From contig NZ_UUIS01000075.1 in NCBI RefSeq assembly GCF_900589395.1, positions 267,722 through 331,721 of the forward strand: a DNA stretch of 64,000 nucleotides, given 5' to 3'. The notes under the pieces were generated by a model, which was not told where the DNA came from, did not search any database, and worked only from the letters and a program-made list of their open reading frames with translations. This DNA is from Pseudomonas viridiflava. Lineage in GTDB: Bacteria; Pseudomonadota; Gammaproteobacteria; Pseudomonadales; Pseudomonadaceae. Position 1 is the stretch's first letter. Each line of letters begins with the position of its first letter. Of this stretch, positions 41,696 to 50,103 are shown piece by piece. The position numbers and the translations under genes are program-made.

Positions 41696-44600
41696 CAGTG
41701 AGCCTCCACAGGCAGGTTCGGTTGTTGCGCGCTACGGGCCGCCTTGCGGGCCTCGCGGCGCTCGACAAAATTACGGATCAAGACGTAGAACACCGGCGTT
41801 AGCAGCAGACCGAAGAAGGTCACTCCCAGCATGCCGGAGAACACCGCCACACCCATGGCGTGACGCATCTCGGCACCGGCGCCGCTGGACAGCACCAGGG
41901 GCACTACACCCATGATGAAAGCAAACGAGGTCATCAGGATCGGCCGCAGACGCAGGCGGCACGCTTCAAGCACCGCATCCAGCGGGCTCAGGCCCTCGGC
42001 TTGCTTGTCCTTGGCAAACTCGACGATCAGGATCGCGTTCTTGCACGCCAGGCCCACCAGCACGATCAGGCCGATCTGGGTAAAGATGTTGTTGTCACTG
42101 CCGGCGATGATGACCCCGGCAATGGCCGACAACAGGGTCATCGGCACGATCAGGATCACCGCCAGCGGCAGGCTCCAGCTTTCGTACTGTGCCGCCAGCA
42201 CCAGGAAGGCCAGCAACACGCACAGCGGGAACACGAACAGCGCAGTATTGCCCGACAGGATCTGCTGGTAGGTCAGGTCGGTCCACTCGAAGGTCATGCC
42301 GTTGGGCAATTCGCTGTTGAGCAGTTTCTCGATGGCCGCTTCCGCCTGGCCCGAGCTGTAGCCAGGCGCGGCTGCACCGTTGATCTCGGCGGTAATGAAG
42401 CCGTTGTAGTGCATCACACGGTCGGGACCTGCGGTGTCGGTGACCTTGACGAAGGTCGCCAGCGGGATCATTTCACCCAGGTTGTTGCGCACCTTGAGCT
42501 GGCCGATCTGGTCGGCGTCCTGGCGGAACTGCTGCTCGGACTGCACGTTGACCTGATAGGTACGGCCAAAACGGTTGAAGTCGTTGGCGTACAGCGAGCC
42601 CAGGTAGACCTGCAAGGTATCGAAGATGTCGCTGATCGCCACGCCGTGGGTCTTGGCTTTCTCCCGGTCGATGGCCGCGTCGACCTGCGGCACGTTCACC
42701 GTATAGCTGGTAAACAGCCCGGCCAGTTCCGGCACGCTGCGGCTTTTGGTGATGATGTTCTGGGTTTCCTGGTACAGCGCGTCATAGCCCAGGTTGCCCC
42801 GGTCCTGAATCTGCAGGCGGAAACCACCAATGGTGCCCAGGCCTTGTACCGGCGGCGGCGGGAAGATCGCCATGTAGGCTTCCTGGATCGACGCATACTG
42901 GCCGTTCAGGGCGCCGGCAATGGCATTGGCCGACTGGCTGGGATCCTTGCGCTGGTCAAACGGCTTGAGTGCCACGAACACCACGCCGTTGTTGGGACTG
43001 TTGGTAAAGCCGTTGATCGACAGGCCCGGGAAGGCGATGGCATTCTCGACGCCGGGTTGCTTGAGGGCAATCTCCGACATGCGCTTGATCACGTCTTCTG
43101 TGCGGTCCAGGCTCGCCGCATCCGGCAACTGGGCAAAAGCCACCAGGTATTGCTTGTCCTGGCTTGGCACAAAGCCGGTCGGGGTGCTGGCAAAGCCCAT
43201 CCAGGTCAGGACCATGAGACCGGCATACACCACCAGCGCAATGCCGCTGCTGCGGATGACCCGTGCCACGGTGCCGACATAGCCACGGCTGGCCTTGTCG
43301 AAAAAGCGGTTGAAGGGACGGAACAACCAGCCCCCGAGCAGGCGATCGAGGAAGCGCGAGAACCGGTCTTTCGGTGCGTCATGGGCCTTGAGCAACACGG
43401 CGGCCAGCGCCGGCGACAGGGTCAGCGAGTTGAAGGCCGAGATCACGGTGGAAATGGCAATGGTCAGCGCAAACTGTTTATAGAACTGGCCGGTAAGCCC
43501 GGAAATGAAAGCCGCCGGGATAAACACGGCACACAGCACCAGCGCCGTGGCGATGATGGGGCCGGTCACTTCGCCCATGGCCTTGTGGGTGGCCGCGTAA
43601 GGGTCCAGGCCCAGCTCGATGTTACGCTCGACGTTCTCCACCACCACGATGGCGTCGTCGACCACGATGCCGATGGCCAGTACCAGGCCGAACAGCGACA
43701 GCGCGTTGAGCGAAAAGCCGAACATGTGCATTACCGCAAAGGTACCGATCAGCGACACCGGTACGGCCACCAGCGGGATGATCGAGGCGCGCCAGGTCTG
43801 CAGGAACAGGATCACCACCAGCACGACCAGAATCAGCGCTTCGAACAGCGTATGGATCACCGCCTCGATGGAGCCGCGCACGAAGATGGTCGGGTCATAG
43901 ACGATTTCGTAGTCCATGCCCTGGGGGAAGCCTTTCTTCAGCTCGGCCATGCGCGCACGCACATCGTTGGAGATGTCGATGGCATTGGAGCCCGGACGCT
44001 GGAAGATCGGGATGGCCACGGCCGGCTTGTTGTTGAGCAGCGAGCGCAGCGCATACTGGCTGGAGCCCAGTTCGATACGGGCCACATCCTTCAGGCGGGT
44101 GATTTCGCCGTCGGCGCCGGCACGTACCACGATGTTCTCGAACTCTTCTTCACTGACCAGGCGACCCTGGGTGTTGATCGACATCTGGAAGCTGGTGGCA
44201 CTGGGCGAGGGCGGGGCGCCCAACTGGCCGGCGGCGACCTGGCGGTTCTGCTCGCGAATGGCGTTGACCACATCGGTGGCGGTCAGGTTGCGCGAGGCGG
44301 TCTTGTTGGGGGCCAGCCAGACGCGCAGCGAGTAGTCGCCCATGCCGAACAGCTGCACATCGCCCACACCGCCCAGGCGCGCCAGCTCATCCTTGATATT
44401 GAGCACCGCGTAGTTGGACAGGTAGAGCATGTCGTAGCGGTTATCCGGCGAGGTCAAGTGCACGACCATGGTCAGGTCGGGCGAGGCCTTGTCGACGGTG
44501 ATGCCGATGCGGGTCACCTCTTCGGGCAGCTTGGGCTCGGTGCGCGTCACGCGGTTCTGCACCTGCACCTGGGCGTTGTCCAGGTCGGTGCCCAGCGCGA

Positions 44601-44886
44601 AGGTGATGGTCAGGGCCAGCTTGCCGTCGGCCGTGGCCTGCGACGACATGTACAACATGCCCTCGACGCCGGTGATGGCCTGTTCCAGCGGCGAGGCTAC
44701 GGTTTCACCGATGACCTTGGGGTTGGCACCGGGAAAGTTGGCGCGCACCACCACGGTGGGTGGCACGACTTCAGGGTATTCACTGATCGGCAACTGAAAC
44801 AGCGAGATGGAGCCTGCAATCAGCACCAGCAAGGACAACACCGCAGCGAAAATGGGCCGTGATATGAAAAAGGTCGAGAAATTCAT
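41695..44886 (-). CDS. mexF: RND multidrug efflux transporter MexF
   Basis: A 1063-residue inner-membrane RND transporter with twelve predicted helices in the usual 1+5 and 1+5 plan. The proton-relay aspartates are in GIVVDDAIVVVENVER (helix 4), and the two large periplasmic loops are complete. PTGFVPSQDKQYL and the closing AILIVEFAKD, LRPILMTSFAFIMGVVPL are typical HAE-1 motifs. Sequence features such as VRANFPGANPKVIGETVASP and the opening MNFSTFFISRPIFAAVLSLL place it close to MexF rather than MexB. It assembles with MexE and OprN into a tripartite proton-driven pump. It starts 12 bases after mexE. Confidence 0.95.
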   Translation of the reverse strand: MNFSTFFISRPIFAAVLSLLVLIAGSISLFQLPISEYPEVVPPTVVVRANFPGANPKVIGETVASPLEQAITGVEGMLYMSSQATADGKLALTITFALGTDLDNAQVQVQNRVTRTEPKLPEEVTRIGITVDKASPDLTMVVHLTSPDNRYDMLYLSNYAVLNIKDELARLGGVGDVQLFGMGDYSLRVWLAPNKTASRNLTATDVVNAIREQNRQVAAGQLGAPPSPSATSFQMSINTQGRLVSEEEFENIVVRAGADGEITRLKDVARIELGSSQYALRSLLNNKPAVAIPIFQRPGSNAIDISNDVRARMAELKKGFPQGMDYEIVYDPTIFVRGSIEAVIHTLFEALILVVLVVILFLQTWRASIIPLVAVPVSLIGTFAVMHMFGFSLNALSLFGLVLAIGIVVDDAIVVVENVERNIELGLDPYAATHKAMGEVTGPIIATALVLCAVFIPAAFISGLTGQFYKQFALTIAISTVISAFNSLTLSPALAAVLLKAHDAPKDRFSRFLDRLLGGWLFRPFNRFFDKASRGYVGTVARVIRSSGIALVVYAGLMVLTWMGFASTPTGFVPSQDKQYLVAFAQLPDAASLDRTEDVIKRMSEIALKQPGVENAIAFPGLSINGFTNSPNNGVVFVALKPFDQRKDPSQSANAIAGALNGQYASIQEAYMAIFPPPPVQGLGTIGGFRLQIQDRGNLGYDALYQETQNIITKSRSVPELAGLFTSYTVNVPQVDAAIDREKAKTHGVAISDIFDTLQVYLGSLYANDFNRFGRTYQVNVQSEQQFRQDADQIGQLKVRNNLGEMIPLATFVKVTDTAGPDRVMHYNGFITAEINGAAAPGYSSGQAEAAIEKLLNSELPNGMTFEWTDLTYQQILSGNTALFVFPLCVLLAFLVLAAQYESWSLPLAVILIVPMTLLSAIAGVIIAGSDNNIFTQIGLIVLVGLACKNAILIVEFAKDKQAEGLSPLDAVLEACRLRLRPILMTSFAFIMGVVPLVLSSGAGAEMRHAMGVAVFSGMLGVTFFGLLLTPVFYVLIRNFVERREARKAARSAQQPNLPVEAH

Positions 44887-44898
44887 CGGATGTGTCCC

Positions 44899-46137
44899 TT
44901 AACCGCGCGGCGCAGTGGCGCTGGCAAGTCTGGCGGTGGCCTTGTTGTTGATTTGCGGGGCGTTGGCTTCCAGCGCCTGGCGTTGCTGACGCAGGGCCGC
45001 CAGGGTCTGTTCGCTGGCCATCGGCGTTACCTCGGGCTCGACCGGCTGGCCGGGCCGCACACGTTGCAGGCCCTTGACCACAATGGTGTCGTCCTTGGCC
45101 AGGCCGCTGCGTACGATGCGCAACCCTTCAAGCTTGGGTCCCAACTCGACCGGGCGGTAGGTCGGCTTGTTGTCCTTGTCCATGACCAGCACGAACTTCT
45201 TGCCAAGGTCGGTGCCTACCGCCTCGTCCTGGATCAGCACCGCCGTATAGGTCGCGCTGCCCACCAGCTTCAAGCGGGCATACAGGCCGGGGGTGAAACG
45301 CCCGTCAGTGTTGTCGAACACTGCGCGGCCACGGATGGTACCGGTGCGCGGGTTAACCTGGTTGTCGACAAAGTTCATCTGCCCCAGGTGCGGGTTATCG
45401 GCTTCGTTGGACAGGCCCAGGTACACCGGAGTGGCCTGGCCACGCTGGCCCTGGCGCGCCAGTTCGTTGTACTTGAGGAAGACGCGCTCGTCGGCGTCAA
45501 AGTAGGCATAGACCTTGTCGGTGGACACCACACTGGTCAGCGCGGTGACGTCGGCCGTGACGATATTGCCGGTGGTGATCTCGGCGCGGCTGACCCGGCC
45601 TGTGATCGGGGCGGTGACGCGGGTGAAGCTCAGGTTCAGGCGGGCCAGGTCCAGTTGCGCCTGGATGGCGGCCACACCGGCCTTGGCTTCCTGGGCCGAG
45701 GTGCTGCGCGAATCGGCCAGTTCGGCGGAGATGGCGTTATTGGCGCGCAGACGGTCACCACGCTGGGCTTCGTTCTCGCTGCGGTTGGCGACCGCTCGGG
45801 CTTGCTGCAACTGGGCTTCGAGGCGGCGAACCTCGGCCTGGAACGGACGCGGGTCGATCTGGAATAGCAAGTCACCTTTCTTGACCAGCGCACCGTCGGT
45901 AAAGGCCACCTGATCGATCTGCCCGGACACTCGTGGCCGCACTTCGACGGTTTCCGGTGCTTCAAGGCGCCCGGTGAACTCGTCCCATTCGTTGATTGGC
46001 TGCTCCAGCACCTTGGCTACCGTGACCTTGGGTGCCGACGACGTGACAGTGGCTTGCGGCGCCTGGCCGCAGGCGCTGATCACTACCAAGGCCAGGGCAG
46101 TGAGGGGGTAGCGCAAATGATGAAGAGACCGAGCCAT
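44899..46137 (-). CDS. mexE: Membrane-fusion protein MexE of the MexEF-OprN pump
   Basis: A 412-residue periplasmic adaptor lipoprotein. The signal peptide ends in VISACGQ, giving an acylated cysteine near residue 23. Half-lipoyl and barrel segments follow, with RVSGQIDQVAFTDGALVKKGDLLFQIDPRP near 70-100 (key part VRPRVSGQIDQVAF), a coiled-coil hairpin (about 100-165), and a C-terminal barrel ending with GLQRVRPGQPVEPEV. The chosen ATG has GGCGGA upstream and begins the signal peptide; the open frame extends further up but is basic and unconserved. A MexT-like box lies 77 bases upstream. It is the first gene of mexE-mexF-oprN. Confidence 0.92.
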   Translation of the reverse strand: MARSLHHLRYPLTALALVVISACGQAPQATVTSSAPKVTVAKVLEQPINEWDEFTGRLEAPETVEVRPRVSGQIDQVAFTDGALVKKGDLLFQIDPRPFQAEVRRLEAQLQQARAVANRSENEAQRGDRLRANNAISAELADSRSTSAQEAKAGVAAIQAQLDLARLNLSFTRVTAPITGRVSRAEITTGNIVTADVTALTSVVSTDKVYAYFDADERVFLKYNELARQGQRGQATPVYLGLSNEADNPHLGQMNFVDNQVNPRTGTIRGRAVFDNTDGRFTPGLYARLKLVGSATYTAVLIQDEAVGTDLGKKFVLVMDKDNKPTYRPVELGPKLEGLRIVRSGLAKDDTIVVKGLQRVRPGQPVEPEVTPMASEQTLAALRQQRQALEANAPQINNKATARLASATAPRG

Positions 46138-46213
46138 GGGAAATCCGCCAGAAAGGGTTGTAGATGGGCGGATTCTGTTGCGCGAGAGAACTATTAACGA
46201 ATCGAATGAAGCG

Positions 46214-46237
46214 AAGGTCAATATCGATCTGAATGAT
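46214..46237 (-). promoter_or_regulatory. MexT-type (LysR nod-box) site upstream of mexE
   Basis: On the minus strand the sequence fits ATCA-N5-ATCGAT-N4-ACCTT, which agrees with the MexT box ATCA-N5-GTCGAT-N4-ACYAT at all but two defined positions, with exact spacing. It lies 77 bases before the mexE start, a suitable place for activation. In P. aeruginosa MexT is encoded beside mexE; here the nearest LysR gene is not an obvious MexT. Confidence 0.6.
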
Positions 46238-46249
46238 GTGAGACAGCTT

Positions 46250-46285
46250 CGCGGCTGAAGCGGATTGCGGCTCAAGCCGCTCCAA
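46250..46285. repeat. REP-like palindromic segments
   Basis: GCGGCTGAAGCGG and GCGGCTCAAGCCGCTCC follow each other between mexE and a small minus-strand gene. The second forms an imperfect self-palindrome and resembles the GGCTTGAGCC core of the REP-like unit at 2565-2585. It could also serve as terminator for the small gene at 46298-46525. Confidence 0.4.
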
Positions 46286-46297
46286 CCGCGAAATGAA

Positions 46298-46525
46298 TCA
46301 GCGTCCGTCGGCGACGTGGCGCTCAACCTCGTCGACCTTGCGTTGCAGTTCTTCGGCTTCCTGCTCCTTGGTCCTGATCGAGGTGGGGGTGATGACTTCA
46401 TCCACCGCCTGGGTCTTGTCGCTGTGGTCTTCAAGATCGCGGCGGACCACATCAACAGGCTTGCCTTGTGCATCGGTGGCCCGGCCGGCGGTGTCGTCAC
46501 GTTCGTAAGTGCTGTTGTCGCTCAT
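46298..46525 (-). CDS. Small, highly charged hypothetical protein
   Basis: A 75-residue soluble protein, nearly half of it charged, with a predicted C-terminal helix (TKEQEAEELQRKVDEVERHVADG). The N-terminal third is likely disordered. No domain is recognised. AGGAGGAAGTCCC just before the ATG is almost an ideal ribosome site, which makes the gene credible despite its size. It lies between mexE and the divergent LysR gene and is transcribed in the direction of mexE, but the REP-like sequence and the MexT-type box between them argue for separate units. Confidence 0.65.
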   Translation of the reverse strand: MSDNSTYERDDTAGRATDAQGKPVDVVRRDLEDHSDKTQAVDEVITPTSIRTKEQEAEELQRKVDEVERHVADGR

Positions 46526-46659
46526 GGGACTTCCTCCTGTGCATGTAAGGTTTCGAGATCATCGTGAGTGAGGAGTTCGGAGTTTTTTACAGTCTGGTAA
46601 ACAGGCGGTCAGCCTCGGCGTAGAATCTGCCGCATCACATGCAATCCACAGGGCCGCCC

Positions 46660-47577
46660 ATGCGCTACCGTCGTCTCGATCTCAATTTGCTGGTCGCGCT
46701 GGACGCATTGCTGGCCGAGTGCAATGTCAGCCGTGCCGCGCAGCGCCTCAACCTGGGGCAATCGGCGACCAGCGCAGCCTTGTCGCGTTTGCGCGAGCAC
46801 TTCCAGGACCCGCTGCTGGTCGCGGTAGGCCGAGGCCTGGAGCCCACGGCCCTGGCGCGCCAACTGGCCCCCAAGGTCCAGGCCATGCTGGCCCTGGCCG
46901 GTGACCTGCTGGACACCGGCGTGCTGTTCGACCCCGCACAGTGTGAGCGTCGCTTGACCGTCGTGGCGTCTGATTATGTGGCGGCCACCTTGCTGCCACG
47001 GGTCAGTCGCGAACTGTCTCTGGTTGCGCCTGGCATTACCCTGGTGGTGCGTGATTTTCCCTTGCCACGCGACGGCGATGTGGTGGCCGAGGCTTTGGAA
47101 TACCGGCGCAGCGACCTGGTAATCGTGCCGCAGCAACGCCTCAACCCGCGCTACCCGCACGCGCCGCTGTTGCGCGATGAGCTGTGCTGCATTGTGTGCG
47201 CCGGGCAATCGGCCTGGGCATCGGGACTGAGCCTGGCCGACTACTGCGCTGCCGAACACGTGGTGCGGGAGTTCGCCGACGGTCAGAACCTTTCGCTTGA
47301 GGCCCAGTACCTGCGCGACATTGGTCTGGAGCGTCGGGTGGCGGTCACGGTGCAAAGCTTTGCGTTGATGGCCGACTACGTGGTCGGTACGGCCCGCATC
47401 GCTACGCTGTTTCGCTGCCAGGCCCAGGTCTTGGCGCAGCGTTACCCGCTGCAAGTGCTGCCTGCACCCGTGGCGTTTCCCGTCGCCGAGCAATTCGTGC
47501 AGTGGCACCCGCAGCACGATCAGGACCCGGCGCTGGCCTGGTTGCGCCAGCAATTGCTCGCCCAGGTTCAGGCCTGA
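46660..47577 (+). CDS. LysR-type transcriptional regulator (NodD-like branch)
   Basis: A 305-residue LysR regulator. The N-terminal helix-turn-helix reads RRLDLNLLVALDALLAECNV followed by SRAAQRLNLGQSATSAALSRLR, the pattern of the NodD/LeuO/PbpR-like branch; the effector domain covers the rest. An ATG seven codons upstream is possible, but this one gives the standard start. It converges with the HbpS-like/amidohydrolase pair and overlaps the end of the first by ten bases. The amidohydrolase promoter region carries an inverted repeat at 49436-49460 of LysR type, so that pair is a plausible target. It also shares the neighbourhood of mexEF-oprN but does not look like MexT. Confidence 0.85.
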   Translation: MRYRRLDLNLLVALDALLAECNVSRAAQRLNLGQSATSAALSRLREHFQDPLLVAVGRGLEPTALARQLAPKVQAMLALAGDLLDTGVLFDPAQCERRLTVVASDYVAATLLPRVSRELSLVAPGITLVVRDFPLPRDGDVVAEALEYRRSDLVIVPQQRLNPRYPHAPLLRDELCCIVCAGQSAWASGLSLADYCAAEHVVREFADGQNLSLEAQYLRDIGLERRVAVTVQSFALMADYVVGTARIATLFRCQAQVLAQRYPLQVLPAPVAFPVAEQFVQWHPQHDQDPALAWLRQQLLAQVQA

Positions 47578-48011
47578 GGATCACCGGTATCACCGCGCAA
47601 CCCCGAATCGGCAATGGCCAGCAGGGCGCACTGTTCATCGTGCTCCGAGGTGTCGCCGCTGACACCGATCGCGCCCAGCACTTCGCCCTCGGCACCACGC
47701 AGCAGCACGCCGCCGGCCACCGGGATTACTTCACCACCGGTCAAACTGTTGATGGCATCGAAGAACCTTGGCATGGCCTGCGCCCGTCGCGCCAGCTCGC
47801 GTCCGCCAAAGCCCAGGCCCAGGCAGCCCTTGGCCTTGCCTGTGGCAATGGACGGGCGCAGAAAGCTGGCCTGCTCGTCGCGCAATACCGCCAAAGGATG
47901 ACCGGCGGCGTCCAGCACCGCCGCCGCCAGCGGGCGCAGGCCCAGGAGCCGCGCGTGCTGCAAGGTGGCAGATGCCAGTTGCAGTGCAATTTCGGCCGTC
48001 AATGCACGCAT
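47568..48011 (-). CDS. GlcG/HbpS family protein
   Basis: A 147-residue member of the GlcG/HbpS family (DUF336). Recognisable parts are ALTAEIALQLASATLQHAR at the start, VLDAAGHPLAVLRDEQA near 33, FGGRELARRAQAMPRFFDAI near 66 and GGVLLRGAEGEVLGAIGVSG near 97. HbpS binds haem or cobalamin-like ligands as an octamer and acts as a sensor in Streptomyces; GlcG accompanies glycolate oxidation. Function here is open. The start overlaps nothing but lies two bases after the amidohydrolase stop, with GGGAGCC in that gene's last codons as ribosome site, so the two are translationally coupled. Confidence 0.8.
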   Translation of the reverse strand: MRALTAEIALQLASATLQHARLLGLRPLAAAVLDAAGHPLAVLRDEQASFLRPSIATGKAKGCLGLGFGGRELARRAQAMPRFFDAINSLTGGEVIPVAGGVLLRGAEGEVLGAIGVSGDTSEHDEQCALLAIADSGLRGDTGDPQA

Positions 48012-48013
48012 GT

Positions 48014-49357
48014 TCACAGGCTCCCTTTGCCCAGTTGCTCGACCCGGTCGCGGGTGTACAGGTCGGTCCACTTCAGGCTGTTGAAGTCTGAAACCTGCTT
48101 GGGGTTGTAGGCGGTGCGCGTCAGCGTGACCGGCACGCCGGCCTTGTACACCGCCTGCAGGCGCTGACGGTTTTGCAAGAAGCGGATGTCGTCCAGCGGT
48201 GAGCCATCAAGCACCAGCAGGTCCGCCTGCTTGCCGGGCACCAGCGTGCCGAGGGTCTCGCCACGCGGCATCAGCCGTGCACCGACGTTGGTGGCGGCAT
48301 ACAGCGCTTCGGCGGGGGTAAAACCCAGGCGGGTCACCAGCAGTTCCAGCTCTTTGGCATGCCATTCGCCGTAAGGCGTTACGGCAAAGCCGCTGTCGCT
48401 GCCACAGGCAAACGCAATGCCGGCCGCCTTGGCGCGCTTGAGCACCGGCGTGCCCAGCTCCAGCGTGCGTGCACAATAACCGGCGTAGCCGGTGGTAATG
48501 GCCGGATCATGGGGCTGGCAGAAATCCACGGTGTTTTGTGGAAAGGTCATGGTCGGCGCCAGCACGCTACCGGCGTCCAACAGTGCCTCGATGCAGGCGT
48601 CATCCATGTAGAACGCATGAAACACCAGGTCGACACCGGCCCTGGCGGCATACATTACCGCTTCCCGCCCATAGGCATGGGTGGCGACCCGACAGCCCAG
48701 GCGGTGGATCTCGTCGACCATCTCGCAGGTTTCATCCAGGGTAAAGGCGGCGATGATCTCGCCATTGGGGCGCCTGTGAGTGCCGTCCATGGCGATCTTG
48801 ATCAGGTCGACACCGTCCTTGGCCTGCCTGCGAATCTCGGCAATGGCCTCGGTGCGGCTGGTGACCAGCGCGGCGGTGAAGAACTCCGGAGCACCGACCC
48901 GGCTGGGAAACCAGTCATTGAGGCTTTGCCGGTTGGTGATCACCCGGCTGCTGGCCGCAATGCGCGGGCCTTCGAACAGCCCGGCGTTCACCGAGTTGCG
49001 CACGGCGATGCTCAGTTGGCCGCTGTCGCCGGGGCAGATCATCGACGTCACGCCGGCCGCCAGCACATGCTGGGCGAAGAACATGCCGCGCAGGGCGCGA
49101 AATTCGTCGCTGGTCCACAGGTCGATGTCTTCTTCGCTCTGGGCATTGCCAAAGGCAAGGTGGGTGTGTACATCCACCAGGCCCGGCATGACGAAATCTG
49201 CGCGTACTTCGCGGTCGCCAGGGTGCGGCTGTGGCGCCTGGACGCTAGGCCCCACATGACGGATCAGGCCGTTTTCGATGATCAGGGTCTGGTTGTGGCG
49301 GGCCAGCAGGTCAGTGCCGTCGAACAGGGTAGAGCAGTGCAGGTGCAACGCGCCCAT
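48014..49357 (-). CDS. Amidohydrolase family protein (prolidase/imidazolonepropionase-like)
   Basis: A 447-residue metal-dependent hydrolase. The HxH metal motif is in GLVDVHTHLAFG (near 64-66), a lysine likely to bridge two metals is in GVDLIKIAMDG (near 189), further histidines are in VATHAYGREA and LVFHAFYMDD, and the catalytic aspartate is in FACGSDSGF (near 313). The flanking beta-sandwich includes LGTLVPGKQADLLVLDGSP at the end. The subtype handles dipeptides, N-acyl amino acids, or organophosphates in characterised relatives. It probably forms an operon with the HbpS-like gene; the substrate is not known. A 25-bp inverted repeat about 90 bases upstream is a likely operator. Confidence 0.82.
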   Translation of the reverse strand: MGALHLHCSTLFDGTDLLARHNQTLIIENGLIRHVGPSVQAPQPHPGDREVRADFVMPGLVDVHTHLAFGNAQSEEDIDLWTSDEFRALRGMFFAQHVLAAGVTSMICPGDSGQLSIAVRNSVNAGLFEGPRIAASSRVITNRQSLNDWFPSRVGAPEFFTAALVTSRTEAIAEIRRQAKDGVDLIKIAMDGTHRRPNGEIIAAFTLDETCEMVDEIHRLGCRVATHAYGREAVMYAARAGVDLVFHAFYMDDACIEALLDAGSVLAPTMTFPQNTVDFCQPHDPAITTGYAGYCARTLELGTPVLKRAKAAGIAFACGSDSGFAVTPYGEWHAKELELLVTRLGFTPAEALYAATNVGARLMPRGETLGTLVPGKQADLLVLDGSPLDDIRFLQNRQRLQAVYKAGVPVTLTRTAYNPKQVSDFNSLKWTDLYTRDRVEQLGKGSL

Positions 49358-49435
49358 GGGTCAATCTCCTCGTGTTTTCATGGAGTGGAGGCTGATCGAT
49401 ACAGAGGCACGGGACCAACAGATCCTGTCGATGGA

Positions 49436-49460
49436 CCGCTATCGATGCGCTCGATAGTGG
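49436..49460. promoter_or_regulatory. Inverted-repeat operator upstream of the amidohydrolase gene
   Basis: CCGCTATCGA-TGCGC-TCGATAGTGG: ten-base arms that pair at nine positions, with a five-base spacer. It is centred about 91 bases upstream of the start codon and has the T-N11-A geometry expected of LysR-type sites. The LysR protein encoded at 46660-47577 is the natural candidate. Confidence 0.55.
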
Positions 49461-49591
49461 CACCTTGCGGGATGCAAACCAGATTCTGCGAGGTGCCCCG
49501 CGGCAGTCGTGCTTGCGCAGAAAAGGGCGTTGCGGCACAAAAGCCTGATTGCATGGTCATTAGCAGCATCAACCCCTAAGGATCGAACATC

Positions 49592-49996
49592 ATGCCCATC
49601 TACCTGGCTGCAGAAGAGACATTGAACATAGGACAGGCCCAGGTCATAGACGCCCCGGCACAGCAAGGGCCCTTTTGCGTGACCTTTGAAGATGACGAAG
49701 ACACCGGCTATTTCTATGCGCTCGACATGCGTGATGACGAAAGTCCCGTGCGCGATGCGTTGCACATCTACAACGTGGACGATGTATCGGACCGGACAAC
49801 GCCCTCGACCGTTAAGATTGGCTGGTCGATGGACCATGCCAAGGCGGTGTTGCTGATCAACGACCAGCCCCACGCCGTGTTCGATTTCCAGGCCGGGCAA
49901 GGCTACTGCCGTACCGGTTTTCCACCACCGGCAAGCAGTGGCTGGTCCGTCAACGGACATGACTGGAATGATGCGGCGCTTGAACTGTTTGCCTGA
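49592..49996 (+). CDS. DUF2251 domain-containing protein
   Basis: A 134-residue soluble, acidic protein that fits DUF2251: it opens with the FCVTFEDDEDTGYFYALDM segment near 32 (main part VTFEDDEDTGYFYA), and continues with ALHIYNVDDVSD near 56 and SMDHAKAVLLINDQPHAVFDF near 79. Members are single-domain proteins in proteobacteria, sometimes near toxin-immunity genes; no activity is known. It is transcribed away from the amidohydrolase and toward the ABC permease gene that converges on it. Confidence 0.7.
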   Translation: MPIYLAAEETLNIGQAQVIDAPAQQGPFCVTFEDDEDTGYFYALDMRDDESPVRDALHIYNVDDVSDRTTPSTVKIGWSMDHAKAVLLINDQPHAVFDFQAGQGYCRTGFPPPASSGWSVNGHDWNDAALELFA

Positions 49997-50103
49997 GCAG
50001 TTGCGTCTGGCCAAGCCCTCAAAGGCACCTACACGTCACCGCTGCTGCCGTTTGCGCCGCGTCCAGGCGCCAATGCCTGGGCGCGGCATGCATACCTTTG
50101 GCT

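Noticed and set aside
41860..44862. 1000-codon open frame on the plus strand
   Set aside because: It is exactly antisense to mexF, and its composition (rich in His, Gln, Arg, Asp) reflects GC-rich third positions of the real gene. No domain is visible.
46298..46500. Long N-terminal extension of MexE across the small gene
   Set aside because: The extension has no signal peptide and is antiparallel in character to the real small gene; the signal peptide begins at the ATG at 46137.
46660..47577. MexT identity for this LysR gene
   Set aside because: The DNA-binding helix and effector domain belong to another LysR branch, and the gene is divergent from mexE with a further gene between.
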